DNA of 44,258 bases from an uncultured Acidobacteriota bacterium (GTDB lineage Bacteria > Acidobacteriota > Blastocatellia > Pyrinomonadales > Pyrinomonadaceae), in NCBI GenBank assembly GCA_902826795.1, contig CADEGD010000015.1, positions 36,257 to 80,514 on the forward strand. Direction: 5' to 3'. A model generated the notes under the pieces. It had not been told where the DNA came from. It ran no database searches and worked only from the letters and a program-made list of their open reading frames with translations. This document shows positions 7,187 to 16,055 of the stretch, piece by piece (the first letter of the stretch is position 1; each line of letters begins with the position of its first letter). A program made the position numbers and the translations under genes.

Positions 7187-9063
7187 CCGAGACGACGACC
7201 TACGTTTCTCCACGCAAAGATATCGCCCGCGGCACGAAGCTCTTGCCTGACGAACCGCAAACTCTCGGCGAGCTGTTCAAATATGCTGCGGAAAAGTTCG
7301 ACCTGATCGACGCGTTGAACTGCAAACGAGACGGCGAGTGGAAACGAATATCTTCGCGAACGGTTCTTGAACGCGCCGGAAACATCGCGCTCGGTTTGTA
7401 TTCGCTTGGCCTTAGAAAAGGCGACCGAACGGCGATCATATCGGCAAACTCGCCCGAATGGACGCTCGCCGACGCCGGCTGTCAGTTTGCGGGACTCCTG
7501 GACGTTCCGATCTATACGACGCTTGCTCCTGCTTCGATCAAGTACATCATTGACGATTCGCAGACGCGCGTTTTCTTCGTTGAGAACCGCGAAATGTATG
7601 AGCGAATTGCCGAAGAGATCTCGCAATGTTCGTCGTTGGAGAAGTTCATATTTTTTGACGACGATGGAGTCGATCTGCCGAACGCGATGTCGCTGGCGGG
7701 GCTCGAAAAGATCGGAGCAGAACTTCGCGAATCGGAGATGGGCCTTTTGGATTCGCTTTCGTCAGCTATCGAGCCGGGGGATGTCGCAACGCTGATCTAT
7801 ACAAGCGGTACGACCGGCGAGCCGAAGGGCGTGATGCTTTCGCACAACAACATCATCTCTAACGTTATCGACTGCGGCGAGCGGTATTCGTTCAGCGATC
7901 ACGACAAGCCGCTGTCCGTTCTGCCGCTTTCGCACATCTTCGAGCGGTCGGCGATGTATCTTTATTTTTTCAACGGAATGTCGGTGCACTACGCCGAGTC
8001 GGTCGATAAGGTGCCGGATAATCTTCGCGAAGTTAGGCCGACGCTGCTTATCGGCGTGCCGCGCATCTTTGAAAAGGTCTATGCGAAAGCCAAGCTCAAG
8101 GCGGCACGGAGCGGCGGGTTTAAGGAGAAGATCTTCGATTGGGCGATCGAGATAGCAAAGGCTTTTGCATTGAAGAATGGGAAACGCGAATCGATATCGC
8201 TGGGCCTGAAACTGAAACACGCGTTGGCCGACCGGTTGGTGTTTGGCAAGCTCCGCGATTTTTTTGGCGGGCGATTGAGATATTGCATCACCGGCGGAGC
8301 GGCGCTGCCGGACGAGATCCATTTGATATTCACGGGTGCCGGAATTTCGATCATGCAGGGTTACGGCCTGACGGAAACTTCTCCGGTGATCGCATCTAAC
8401 AATCCGGTCGATATGAAGCTCGGAACGGTCGGCAAGCCGATCAGAAATACGAAGGTCCGCATCGCCGAAGACGGCGAGATCGAAGCCTCAGGGCCTGGCG
8501 TAATGCTTGGCTATTATAAGAAAGAGCAGGCGACGCGCGAAACATTTACCGAAGACGGATGGTTTCGTACAGGCGATATCGGCGAGATAGACGACGAAGG
8601 ATTTTTGAAGATCACGGACCGCAAGAAGGAGTTGTTTAAGACATCGGGCGGTAAGTATATCGCTCCTTCGCCGATCGAGCAGATGATCCGCTCGTCGAGA
8701 TTTGTGAACCAGGTCGTGTTGATCGGCAACGAGCGAAAGTTTGCCTCGGCGCTTATCGTGCCGAATTTCGACATGCTCGATTCTTACGCGAAACACAAAG
8801 GATTTAAGCCGATGTCGCCGACGGAGTATTGCGGCGATCCGAAGATAGTCGACCTGTTCGAGCGTCAGGTAACAACCGCGACGAAAGGCCTGGCAAAGTT
8901 TGAAACGGTGAAAAAGATCGCCCTGCTCGAAAAAGAACTATCGGTCGACGGCGGCGAATTGACGCCGACGTTGAAGATGAAGCGTCGCGTGATCGACACA
9001 AAGTATAAAGACGTGATTGACCGCATATACACCGAAGCAGAAAACGAAAAGCCCGCCGAATGA
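7183..9063 (+). CDS. fadD: Long-chain fatty acid-CoA ligase
   Basis: AMP-forming enzyme that activates long-chain fatty acids to acyl-CoA for beta-oxidation or lipid synthesis. The 626 residues belong to the ANL superfamily. The phosphate-binding motif TSGTTGEPKG is at 207-216. The adenine motif GYGLTETSPV, the hinge and ribose motif GWFRTGDIGEIDDEGFLKITDRKKE, and a C-terminal LKMKRR with the likely catalytic lysine are all present. The length and the GGKYIAP stretch fit the FAA/long-chain branch rather than short- or medium-chain enzymes. It overlaps fadR by four bases and is thus under the same operator. A terminator hairpin begins inside its last codons. Confidence 0.93.
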   Translation: MTETTTYVSPRKDIARGTKLLPDEPQTLGELFKYAAEKFDLIDALNCKRDGEWKRISSRTVLERAGNIALGLYSLGLRKGDRTAIISANSPEWTLADAGCQFAGLLDVPIYTTLAPASIKYIIDDSQTRVFFVENREMYERIAEEISQCSSLEKFIFFDDDGVDLPNAMSLAGLEKIGAELRESEMGLLDSLSSAIEPGDVATLIYTSGTTGEPKGVMLSHNNIISNVIDCGERYSFSDHDKPLSVLPLSHIFERSAMYLYFFNGMSVHYAESVDKVPDNLREVRPTLLIGVPRIFEKVYAKAKLKAARSGGFKEKIFDWAIEIAKAFALKNGKRESISLGLKLKHALADRLVFGKLRDFFGGRLRYCITGGAALPDEIHLIFTGAGISIMQGYGLTETSPVIASNNPVDMKLGTVGKPIRNTKVRIAEDGEIEASGPGVMLGYYKKEQATRETFTEDGWFRTGDIGEIDDEGFLKITDRKKELFKTSGGKYIAPSPIEQMIRSSRFVNQVVLIGNERKFASALIVPNFDMLDSYAKHKGFKPMSPTEYCGDPKIVDLFERQVTTATKGLAKFETVKKIALLEKELSVDGGELTPTLKMKRRVIDTKYKDVIDRIYTEAENEKPAE

Positions 9064-9076
9064 TCAGCGGGCTTTT
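9047..9076. terminator. Bidirectional terminator between fadD and the export protein gene
   Basis: AAAAGCCCGC (9047-9056) pairs with GCGGGCTTTT (9067-9076) around a 10-base loop. The stop codon of fadD lies in the loop. The A-run and T-run on either side let it act for both converging transcripts. Confidence 0.8.
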
Positions 9077-9095
9077 GAATTCACGTGACTGCAAA

Positions 9096-10067
9096 CTAAA
9101 TAGGCCGGATCGGGATCGGGATCTTGTTAGGTAACCCCGTTGCAAATTCCATCAAGATCTGCCCGAAGCTTTTAGGAGCCTTGCCAACTTCGACAATATC
9201 CATCGCCTGAAGCATTATGTCTTTCTCTTCGCCCTTACGGATCGAATCGTAATTGACGGCGAAAACTTCAGGTTCCGCGACGCCGGGCTTGACGCGATAA
9301 ACCTTTACGCTTTTCGTCTTTGCTTCGCGGTTTACGCCTGACGCCATTGCGATCGCCTGGGTCAGTGGCAAGCCGCCGTCCGGCAAAACGAATTCACCCG
9401 GCCGCATCACCTCGCCGATCACGTAAACAGGCGAGGCCTTTTGCACGACGATCACGTCGCCCGCTAGTATTTCCGGATTCGCCTCTTTAACTCCTTTTCG
9501 AAGTTCGGTAAGGCTAAACTGCCGCATCGGAACGTTAGAGCCGCCATCGGTCGACGCCGCCCATCGATTAGGATCGTTAGGCGTGGAGCAAACTGGCCCG
9601 AGCGTGCGAAACACTTGCACGACACCACCGCTTTTTTCCGATTCGCCGCCAGCGTAAGAGATCAGCTCAAGAAGCTGTACGCGACGCGTGAGCTGAAACT
9701 TTTGCTGCTCTTTTACCTCGCCAAACAGGCTGACGGGCGGGCGGCTATCACGCTTCGTGACGCGGAGGCTGAGTTGAGGCTTTTTAAGATATCTTGCCAG
9801 CAGTTTTGATACTTCCGTACGAAGTTCGCCTTCCGTTCGGCACCTGGCGTTGACCGGTTTATCGAAGAACGGAACCTCGAACTTACCGTCTTCATCGACA
9901 GTCGCGACGAAGTCGAACTGGGTTTCGCCCAGAACTTTACCGGTGATCTCGTCGCCGGGGCCGATAAGATAGCCTTGCGTGGGGTCAGCTAACGGTACCT
10001 GAGCAGTGATCGATAAAGAGGCTGCAAAAACTAAAGTAAAAAGGGCAAAAATCGTAGAGCGGGCCAT
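9096..10067 (-). CDS. Polysaccharide export outer-membrane protein (Wza family, SLBB domains)
   Basis: Predicted exported protein for capsule or exopolysaccharide secretion. Starting at ATG 10067, preceded by GAGGTG at good spacing, gives 323 residues with a signal peptide (MARSTIFALFTLVFAASLS, about 1-22). An upstream ATG at 10103 would put 12 residues before the signal and is less likely. A Poly_export domain follows (YLIGPGDEITGKV at about 33 onward), then two SLBB-like regions (PVSLFGEVKEQQKFQL and PVYVIGEVMRPGEFVLP). No lipobox cysteine is evident at the signal cleavage site, unlike classical Wza lipoproteins. It is divergent from a nucleotide-sugar dehydratase gene, which supports a polysaccharide role. 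Polymerase, flippase and glycosyltransferase genes are not in the window. Confidence 0.87.
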   Translation of the reverse strand: MARSTIFALFTLVFAASLSITAQVPLADPTQGYLIGPGDEITGKVLGETQFDFVATVDEDGKFEVPFFDKPVNARCRTEGELRTEVSKLLARYLKKPQLSLRVTKRDSRPPVSLFGEVKEQQKFQLTRRVQLLELISYAGGESEKSGGVVQVFRTLGPVCSTPNDPNRWAASTDGGSNVPMRQFSLTELRKGVKEANPEILAGDVIVVQKASPVYVIGEVMRPGEFVLPDGGLPLTQAIAMASGVNREAKTKSVKVYRVKPGVAEPEVFAVNYDSIRKGEEKDIMLQAMDIVEVGKAPKSFGQILMEFATGLPNKIPIPIRPI

Positions 10068-10105
10068 AACACCTCTAAATATGGAAATCAAAGAATATCC
10101 CATAA

Positions 10106-12211
10106 ATGCTTTGGATTCAATCTTTTCCTCTGCGCGTTGCAGCGAATATCATCGGCCATTTGAGGGCAGATCGGCATTTACTTTGGTATAATCGAGCGAA
10201 TCCCAAACTAACCCTTCTGGGCGGTGAGAATCGTATCGAAGTAAGCCATTCCAAAAGTTTCGGCGACCGCGTCTGGTTTTTAAGGCGGCCGGTCTTGTTT
10301 ATCGCGGACGTAGCTGTGCTGACGACGGCTTTCTTCCTCGCCTATTTTCCCACAATCAACATTCGCCTAGACGTTTTCTTGTTCGAATCGGTACTTACTC
10401 AAGTGCCTTTCGTCGTATTTATTCAGGTTTCGACGCTATTTCTTTTGGGTGCTTACTCGATAATTTGGCGGTATATAAGCATCGGTGACGTGAAGGTTTT
10501 TGCCTACGCGGCGCTTGTTTCGGGCGGGATCTTGATCGCGTTGCGATTCCTGCTGAACTTCACTACTTATAACATCTGGCAGGTCCCGATCTCGGTCATT
10601 CTCATCGACACGATCCTTGGGTTTGGCGGACTGCTGGGCGTTCGCGTGTTACGACGCTTTCTGCACGAAGCCGCAAAACGTAAGCCTGTAGAACACAAGC
10701 GGGTGACGCGGCGGAAAAAGGCCCTTCTTGTAGGAGCCGGCCGCACAGGGGCTACGCTGGCACGTGAGGTCGCGGGGCGTGCCGATTCCGAACTTGAGAT
10801 ATGGGGCTTTGTAGATGACGACACGCGTTTGAAAAGCGGACGCGTAAGCGGATTTAAGGTGCTGGGCAGTACAGACGAGTTGCCGCAATTCGTCGACGAA
10901 ATCGGCATTGAAGAGGTCGTGATAACGCTCGACCGCGCGACGGGGCTTGAGATCAGGCGGATCATCGATCTTTGCGGTGACGCGGGTGTGAGAACCCGGA
11001 TCGTCCCCAGCCTGGACGAACTTGCGCTCGGCAAGGTTTCGATCACGCGGCTTCGCGACGTGCAGATCGAAGACCTTTTGGGCCGCGATCCGGTCAAGCT
11101 AGAGACTGCTAACCTCGCAGGATTGCTAAAAGGACGCACGGTGGTCGTAACCGGGGCCGGCGGCTCGATCGGGTCGGAGCTGGTGCGGCAGATCGTGAAT
11201 TTTTCGCCGACGAAGCTGCTGCTTATTGAGCGCTCGGAATTTGCGATGTTTGAGATCACCCGCGAATTGAACGAGCTTGAACTCGCCGAAAACGTTACGC
11301 CGTTCATCGTCGATATTCGCGATGAAGACCGGATCGCACAGATATTCACGGAACATAAGCCGGATGTGGTTTTTCACGCCGCGGCTCACAAACACGTTTC
11401 GCTGATGGAAGGCAACGTTGCCGAGGCGGTAAAGAACAACGCCTTTGCGACGCATGAGCTTGGCCGGATAGCGGGTGAGAACGGCGTATCACACTTCGTT
11501 TTGATTTCGACGGACAAAGCCGTTAATCCGACCTCGGTGATGGGTGCGAGCAAACGTTTGGCGGAGATCGCCGTTCAGGACCTTAACCGGAGGTACGACA
11601 CGAAGTTTGTCGCGGTGAGATTTGGAAACGTTCTCGGCTCGGCCGGCTCGGTCGTGCCGATCTTTAAGGAACAGATACGAAAGGGCGGGCCGGTCAAGGT
11701 TACCGATCCGGAAATGACGCGCTATTTCATGACGATCCCCGAGGCGAGCCAGCTTGTATTGCAGGCGGCGGCACTCGGAGCGGGCGGTGAGATATTCGTG
11801 CTCGACATGGGCGAGCCGGTCAAGGTTCTCGACCTCGCACGCGACATGATCCGGCTTTCGGGCCTCGTGCCTTTTGAGGACGTCGATATTGTTTTCACGG
11901 GTGTGAGGCAGGGTGAGAAACTTTTCGAAGAGCTCGAGATGACCGGCGAAGACCTCGAACGAACGCGGCATCCGAAGATCTTTATCGGCAACATCGCTAC
12001 CTTTACCTCGGAAGAAGTGCAGCAAATGTTCTCGGCCTTTCGACGCTCGGCCGCCGCGAACGATGAAGTCAAGATCCGTTGGCTGTTCAATCAGATGCTG
12101 GCCGAGGCGAATATCTCATCAGGCGAGCACGATTTTTCTCAACTAAAACTATCGGCCGACGAGCACGGCCGTATTTCGCATCAGCATATCTCGCTGGGCG
12201 CTACAGAATAA
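10106..12211 (+). CDS. Membrane nucleotide-sugar 4,6-dehydratase (WbpM/CapD/PglF family)
   Basis: Predicted inner-membrane enzyme that converts UDP-GlcNAc-type sugars to 4-keto-6-deoxy sugars for surface polysaccharide. The 701-residue frame has about four membrane helices (roughly 60-185), a CoA-binding-like Rossmann domain (LLVGAGRTGATLAREV) and a second SDR domain starting TGAGGSIGSELVRQ. The catalytic region reads STDKAVNPTSVMGASKRLAE: the usual YxxxK tyrosine is replaced by methionine, a hallmark of the long WbpM/PglF type. The start is uncertain. A TATAAT at 10187-10192 suggests that transcription begins inside the frame, yet no ATG or GTG follows before the first helix. ATG 10106 is reported as the only good codon. 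The pairing with an export protein supports its role. Confidence 0.88.
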   Translation: MLWIQSFPLRVAANIIGHLRADRHLLWYNRANPKLTLLGGENRIEVSHSKSFGDRVWFLRRPVLFIADVAVLTTAFFLAYFPTINIRLDVFLFESVLTQVPFVVFIQVSTLFLLGAYSIIWRYISIGDVKVFAYAALVSGGILIALRFLLNFTTYNIWQVPISVILIDTILGFGGLLGVRVLRRFLHEAAKRKPVEHKRVTRRKKALLVGAGRTGATLAREVAGRADSELEIWGFVDDDTRLKSGRVSGFKVLGSTDELPQFVDEIGIEEVVITLDRATGLEIRRIIDLCGDAGVRTRIVPSLDELALGKVSITRLRDVQIEDLLGRDPVKLETANLAGLLKGRTVVVTGAGGSIGSELVRQIVNFSPTKLLLIERSEFAMFEITRELNELELAENVTPFIVDIRDEDRIAQIFTEHKPDVVFHAAAHKHVSLMEGNVAEAVKNNAFATHELGRIAGENGVSHFVLISTDKAVNPTSVMGASKRLAEIAVQDLNRRYDTKFVAVRFGNVLGSAGSVVPIFKEQIRKGGPVKVTDPEMTRYFMTIPEASQLVLQAAALGAGGEIFVLDMGEPVKVLDLARDMIRLSGLVPFEDVDIVFTGVRQGEKLFEELEMTGEDLERTRHPKIFIGNIATFTSEEVQQMFSAFRRSAAANDEVKIRWLFNQMLAEANISSGEHDFSQLKLSADEHGRISHQHISLGATE
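10187..10192 (+). promoter_or_regulatory. Possible -10 element inside the annotated 5' end of the dehydratase gene
   Basis: TATAAT preceded by TTTGG resembles an extended -10, but no convincing -35 is at 16-18 bases. If it is real, the true start codon of the dehydratase is downstream of 10199. The two divergent genes would otherwise be only 38 bases apart. Confidence 0.35.
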
Positions 12212-12221
12212 CCACAAACCG

Positions 12222-13421
12222 ATGACGCATCCGCAGAGTTCGAAAAACCGCATTTCCACAAAGGCCGCATCTTTCACTGAGTCGGTTATCCGCGAGATGA
12301 GCCGCGAGGCGGTGAAGTATGGCGCCGTGAATCTCGGCCAGGGATTTCCCGATTGGGCGGCGCCGGAAGACATCAAGCGTGCAGCGGAAGAGGCGATTGA
12401 GGCGAACCACAATCAATACGCCGTGACTTGGGGCGTGAAGGAATTTCGCGACGCGATCGCGGCGAAGACGAAGTGGTTTCTCGGGATGGATGTCGACCCG
12501 GAAAGCGAGATAACGGTTACGTGCGGTTCGACGGAAGGAATGATCGCGGCCGCCTTGGCGACGATAAACCCCGGAGAGGAAGTAGTCGTGTTCGACCCGT
12601 ATTACGAGAACTACATGCCGGACACGATCATCTCCGGCGCCGAGCCGAAGTTCGTTCCGCTTTATTTGCGCGAATCGGGATTTGAGTTTGACCGCGACGA
12701 ACTGCGGGCGGCATTCAGCGAACGGACGAAGGCGATCATCATCTGCAATCCGAACAACCCGACGGGTAAAGTGTTCACTCGTGAAGAACTCGAATACATC
12801 GCTGACCTATGCAAAGAGTTTGACGCGTTGTGTTTTACCGACGAGATCTACGAACACATTCTTTATTCGGACGACGGCGTTCAGCGTGAACACATTTCGA
12901 TGGCGACGCTGCCGGGAATGCGCGAGCGCACCGTCGTCGTAAATTCGCTTTCGAAAACGTATTCGGTAACCGGCTGGCGGGTTGGTTACTGCATTGCTCC
13001 GCCGGACATCAACGGCGCGATCCGCAAGGTGCATGATTTTCTGACCGTCGGGGCCGCGAATCCACTACAGCACGCGGGAGCTTATGCTATGTCGCTGCCG
13101 CCGAGTTACTACGACGAATTGCAAACCGAATATCAACGCAAACGCGACATGATCGTGCCCGCGTTGAACGCCGCAGGGTTGAAGTGCGTTTCACCGGAAG
13201 GTGCGTATTACGTGATGGCGGACATCAGCGATTTTGGATTTGAGAACGACATCGAGTTTACTAAGCACCTGATCCGCGAGATCGGCGTGGCGGTCGTGCC
13301 CGGTTCGTCGTTTTATAAAGAACGCTCGATGGGATCGCAGTTGGTAAGATTCTGTTTCTGCAAGAAAGACGAGACGCTTGAGGCCGCGATCGAGAGACTA
13401 GAGAAACTTTCGAAGGCTTAA
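12222..13421 (+). CDS. PLP-dependent class I/II aminotransferase
   Basis: Cytosolic fold-type I aminotransferase of 399 residues, the usual length. It has the substrate-side motif NLGQGFPDW (about 37), the PLP phosphate region CGSTEG, NPNNPTGKVF (binding the cofactor ring), and the Schiff-base lysine K245 in SLSKTYSVTGWRVGY. The carboxylate-binding arginine is in LVRFCFCK. This pattern is that of the kynurenine/methionine/glutamine aminotransferase-like branch (MtnE or YbdL types); the exact substrate cannot be read from sequence. It starts 10 bases after the dehydratase stop and may be read from the same transcript, although no functional link is obvious. A long imperfect hairpin follows. 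Confidence 0.88.
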   Translation: MTHPQSSKNRISTKAASFTESVIREMSREAVKYGAVNLGQGFPDWAAPEDIKRAAEEAIEANHNQYAVTWGVKEFRDAIAAKTKWFLGMDVDPESEITVTCGSTEGMIAAALATINPGEEVVVFDPYYENYMPDTIISGAEPKFVPLYLRESGFEFDRDELRAAFSERTKAIIICNPNNPTGKVFTREELEYIADLCKEFDALCFTDEIYEHILYSDDGVQREHISMATLPGMRERTVVVNSLSKTYSVTGWRVGYCIAPPDINGAIRKVHDFLTVGAANPLQHAGAYAMSLPPSYYDELQTEYQRKRDMIVPALNAAGLKCVSPEGAYYVMADISDFGFENDIEFTKHLIREIGVAVVPGSSFYKERSMGSQLVRFCFCKKDETLEAAIERLEKLSKA

Positions 13422-13426
13422 TTCAT

Positions 13427-13512
13427 CTCGTTCATTCCTGCTCATCTTGTTCTGTGGTTCGGCCCTCCTGAAAACCACAGAAGAAGATGAACCGGAAGAA
13501 ACGATGAACGAG
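13427..13512. repeat. Long imperfect hairpin downstream of the aminotransferase
   Basis: The outer arms CTCGTTCAT (13427-13435) and ATGAACGAG (13504-13512) enclose inner arms at 13442-13459 and 13473-13490. The inner arms are 17 pairs with one mismatch and include TTCTGTGGTT/AACCACAGAA. It has no T-run, so it may be an intergenic repeat rather than a simple terminator. The AACCACAGAA motif recurs at 15212-15221, on the other side of the DUF445 gene. Confidence 0.5.
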
Positions 13513-13528
13513 CGAGATCTACGTCAAC

Positions 13529-15175
13529 CTAGTGGGCATAAAAGTAAAACTGAACCGCTTGGACGAGTCCGATTGCGAATCCAAAGCCGGCGCCGAAGAG
13601 TTCGATGGTCCGTAGATGTTCTTTCGCCACCGACAGGACTAGCGCTTCTAATTTCTCAACCGGATAGGTCATTATCTTTTCCCTGACGACACCGCCGACG
13701 TCAAATTCCTTTATTGCCTCGGGCAGCTTTTCGCGGATCGCGTTGATGATCGTGTCGGCGAACGTTTCGCTCGCACTCAACAACTTCTCTTCCTCGATCT
13801 TGTCTGACAATCTGCCGATCGGCGCCGACAGAAGCTGCTCGATCTGACGCGAGAGCATATCGTTGACGAGGCGTGAAGTATTCTCACTCGCGATGATCGA
13901 CAAGAGTCCTTTCGAGAGCATCGTTTTGAGTTTCGCTTCGCTTTCGGGATGCACGGTTCGCAGGATCGAATCGATGCTGTGCGGGCGAAGCTTTTCGAGA
14001 GTATCTGTGACGTACGCAGAGATATATTTCTGCATCTCGTCGCCGCGGAGCAGTTTGATAAGCGACGACGAAACCTGATCCTTTAGCCGCTCAAGCTGCT
14101 TCGGATTGATCGAGCCGATGAGATCGGGCAGCGGCCGCGACAGGGTATTGTCGATCGTCGTGTCTATAAACGAGCTCGCCTCGGCGGCAAAGAAATCTCC
14201 TTTCAACGTTTCTTCGATCCGCCGCGGCAGGCTTTCATTCACGAGCGAATCGACCTCATCAAGAAGGTTGTCACGCGAGACGAAGATCTTTTTGAAGAAC
14301 GGAAGATTCTCGTAATATTCGTGAACTTCTTTCTTGATCAGCCCGCCGATCTGATTTCGGGTACGCTCGGCGGCGGCGATCTCGGTGAGGTGATGTGCAA
14401 CCGGAGCGATCTGTTCGTTAGCTTTCTCTTTTACAAGCGCGATCGCATCGGGAGTGAACATCGCTCCGAGCGGCGTTTCGGTGTTAGCGAGATCGTCGAT
14501 GCGGCGGGCGATGAATTCGCGGATGTTCTTCTCCAGGGTGGGCGAGTTGATCGCCGCATGAATTCGCTCTTCGATGAACCCGACGAGTTTTTCAAAAGCG
14601 GAATCATCAACGACTGCGGCGACGCGTTTAGACAAGACCTCATCGACCCGGCGTTCGACAAAGCTGCTGATCGCGCCCTGCGTCTCTTCATTCTTGAGCG
14701 TGTTCTCTATGTGTTCCGCAACGGTGAATTGAAGCGATGTGATCGCATCGAGCACCGGGCCGCGAAGGTTTGCAGGCAGCGTCTCGATAAGCGACGGATA
14801 GCTCTGAGCAAGGACGTCCTGCGTGTAGGAATCGATAACTCCGCGGATCTTCGTCCGCAAGAAATCTTTGCCGACGAGCTCTTCCATTATCGTTTCCTGC
14901 GAAACGAGTTCTTCGCCGACCGCCTTGCCGATGGCGTTAGCCAGCCGATCGCGATGACGCGGGATCATGCCTTGCGGGAAAAGCGTAATGCCGAGAACCT
15001 TGAAAGGACGACGCGGGCGAAACAGCATCCGCACCGCGAGCCACGCACCGGCGTATCCGTGAAGGGTTGCGAACGCGACGAGCAAGCCGATCTGTACCCA
15101 GATGTTTTTGAACCAGGGTGAGAGAGCGTTTGCGATGTCGGTGAGAAAATCCATCAGGAGATCATTCAGATCCAT
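13529..15175 (-). CDS. DUF445 family membrane protein (YheB-like)
   Basis: Membrane-anchored protein of unknown function. The 548 residues start with a hydrophobic segment (about 25-50), then the family stretch GMIPRHRDRLANAIGKAVGEELV. A long helical, coiled-coil-rich body with repeated hydrophobic heptads follows, and a final hydrophobic segment ends the protein (IELFGAGFGFAIGLVQAVQFYFY). Both ends in the membrane and a long charged middle are typical of DUF445. The family assignment is from memory of these motifs. It is a lone gene on the minus strand with hairpin-rich repeats on both sides. Nothing in the context points to a role. Confidence 0.8.
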   Translation of the reverse strand: MDLNDLLMDFLTDIANALSPWFKNIWVQIGLLVAFATLHGYAGAWLAVRMLFRPRRPFKVLGITLFPQGMIPRHRDRLANAIGKAVGEELVSQETIMEELVGKDFLRTKIRGVIDSYTQDVLAQSYPSLIETLPANLRGPVLDAITSLQFTVAEHIENTLKNEETQGAISSFVERRVDEVLSKRVAAVVDDSAFEKLVGFIEERIHAAINSPTLEKNIREFIARRIDDLANTETPLGAMFTPDAIALVKEKANEQIAPVAHHLTEIAAAERTRNQIGGLIKKEVHEYYENLPFFKKIFVSRDNLLDEVDSLVNESLPRRIEETLKGDFFAAEASSFIDTTIDNTLSRPLPDLIGSINPKQLERLKDQVSSSLIKLLRGDEMQKYISAYVTDTLEKLRPHSIDSILRTVHPESEAKLKTMLSKGLLSIIASENTSRLVNDMLSRQIEQLLSAPIGRLSDKIEEEKLLSASETFADTIINAIREKLPEAIKEFDVGGVVREKIMTYPVEKLEALVLSVAKEHLRTIELFGAGFGFAIGLVQAVQFYFYAH

Positions 15176-15186
15176 TCGGCCTGTTT

Positions 15187-15245
15187 TCTTGTTCAGTGTT
15201 TCTGATCTTTAAACCACAGAACCGGATGATCAGGAAAGAACAAGA
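15187..15245. repeat. Imperfect hairpin between the DUF445 gene and the next minus-strand gene
   Basis: TCTTGTTC (15187-15194) and GAACAAGA (15238-15245) form the outer stem; TGATC (15203-15207) and GATCA (15228-15232) form the inner stem. AACCACAGAA (15212-15221) lies in the loop region and matches the inner arm of the hairpin at 13427-13512. It ends directly at the stop codon of the 15246-15629 gene and may terminate that gene. Confidence 0.45.
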
Positions 15246-15629
15246 TCAAAAAATCTGAAAGCCTTTAGAGCGCAGGCAAAAGTCAGAAAAATCTTTCACC
15301 CAATCATGTGAGATGCTGTAATTCTTCCATTGTTCGTCTTCATCTTTATAGATGGTGCCGTCGTCCGGCTCATCGGTTACGGTTCCGTCGGCGAACATTC
15401 GCTTGTCTGGAGCCAGCTTTGGCAGCACGGTATCGCGAAGTTTTGATCCGATAAGGTGAGCATCGTCGATATCGACCTTTACGCCCATCGCGTTGTATCC
15501 CATCTGCCGCACCTTCCCCTCGCTGAGAACGTCCATATCCTTGATCACCTCAAGGATCGCTTTCCAATTCCATACGTTCGCGTTGAATTCGAAGTTCTCC
15601 GAACCCATGTCGTGCAATGTGAAGCTCAT
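15246..15629 (-). CDS. Hypothetical protein, 127 residues
   Basis: I do not recognise a family. The protein is soluble and acidic, with no signal peptide or membrane segment. It has an aromatic N-terminal part (FEFNANVWNWKAILEVIKDMDV) and an acidic tract near 90-105 (TDEPDDGTIYKDEDEQW). Codon use is like that of its neighbours, and the gene is bounded by a hairpin downstream and a promoter region upstream, which supports a real gene. The tidy single-domain look is reminiscent of immunity-type or housekeeping small proteins, but no toxin partner is adjacent. Confidence 0.65.
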   Translation of the reverse strand: MSFTLHDMGSENFEFNANVWNWKAILEVIKDMDVLSEGKVRQMGYNAMGVKVDIDDAHLIGSKLRDTVLPKLAPDKRMFADGTVTDEPDDGTIYKDEDEQWKNYSISHDWVKDFSDFCLRSKGFQIF

Positions 15630-15679
15630 GTTGTTTCAATTCCCCGGCCGCAAAGTTATCGGAAGATCGGTCCGGTCAG

Positions 15680-15708
15680 TTTATGTTCAGTCTACTCACT
15701 ACTATAAT
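15680..15708 (+). promoter_or_regulatory. Putative sigma70-type promoter for the small-gene group
   Basis: TTTATG (15680-15685) and TATAAT (15703-15708) with 17 bases between. The predicted start near 15715 is 17 bases before ATG 15732. It would drive 15732, 16052 and the N-acetyltransferase. Confidence 0.5.
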
Positions 15709-15731
15709 CGAGAGTTCTGCGGGTAATCCAG

Positions 15732-16055
15732 ATGGCAGAGTGGCATCTCAAAGAGCTTCGAAATGCGATCGAGCGATCGGGATGGCGATTTGTAGCTGAA
15801 CATCCTTCTCACCATCTTTATGTATCTGCCAGCTGGGAGTTCACACGAAGCGGTGATGATAATCTCCTGATCGACTTCGGGGGAATCGATGACCTGAATA
15901 CATTGCCCATCGAGGAGAGCTATGCGTGTAGTGTAAGGGGCGATAGTACAAGGGATTTGTACTTTCGACGGAAGGGCAGCAGTAATTCAGTGAAGCGTGA
16001 ACTTTGGCTGAAGGAGTTGAAGGAATTCGTAGCCTCTCTTAACGCTGAGAAATGA
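15732..16055 (+). CDS. Hypothetical protein, 107 residues
   Basis: Not recognised. It is a small soluble protein without signal or membrane segment; LKELRNAIERSGWRFVAEHP at the N-terminus looks like an amphipathic helix followed by a strand. A consensus-like promoter precedes it, and it overlaps the following DUF5990 gene by four bases (ATGA), so the two are translationally coupled. That coupling and a normal composition are the evidence that it is a gene. Confidence 0.65.
   Translation: MAEWHLKELRNAIERSGWRFVAEHPSHHLYVSASWEFTRSGDDNLLIDFGGIDDLNTLPIEESYACSVRGDSTRDLYFRRKGSSNSVKRELWLKELKEFVASLNAEK

Noticed and set aside
13447..13686. 79-codon frame covering the hairpin after the aminotransferase
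   Set aside because: It translates the hairpin arms and overlaps the end of the DUF445 gene on the other strand.
14321..15121. 266-codon plus-strand frame inside the DUF445 gene
   Set aside because: Shadow; the minus-strand protein has clear family motifs at both ends.
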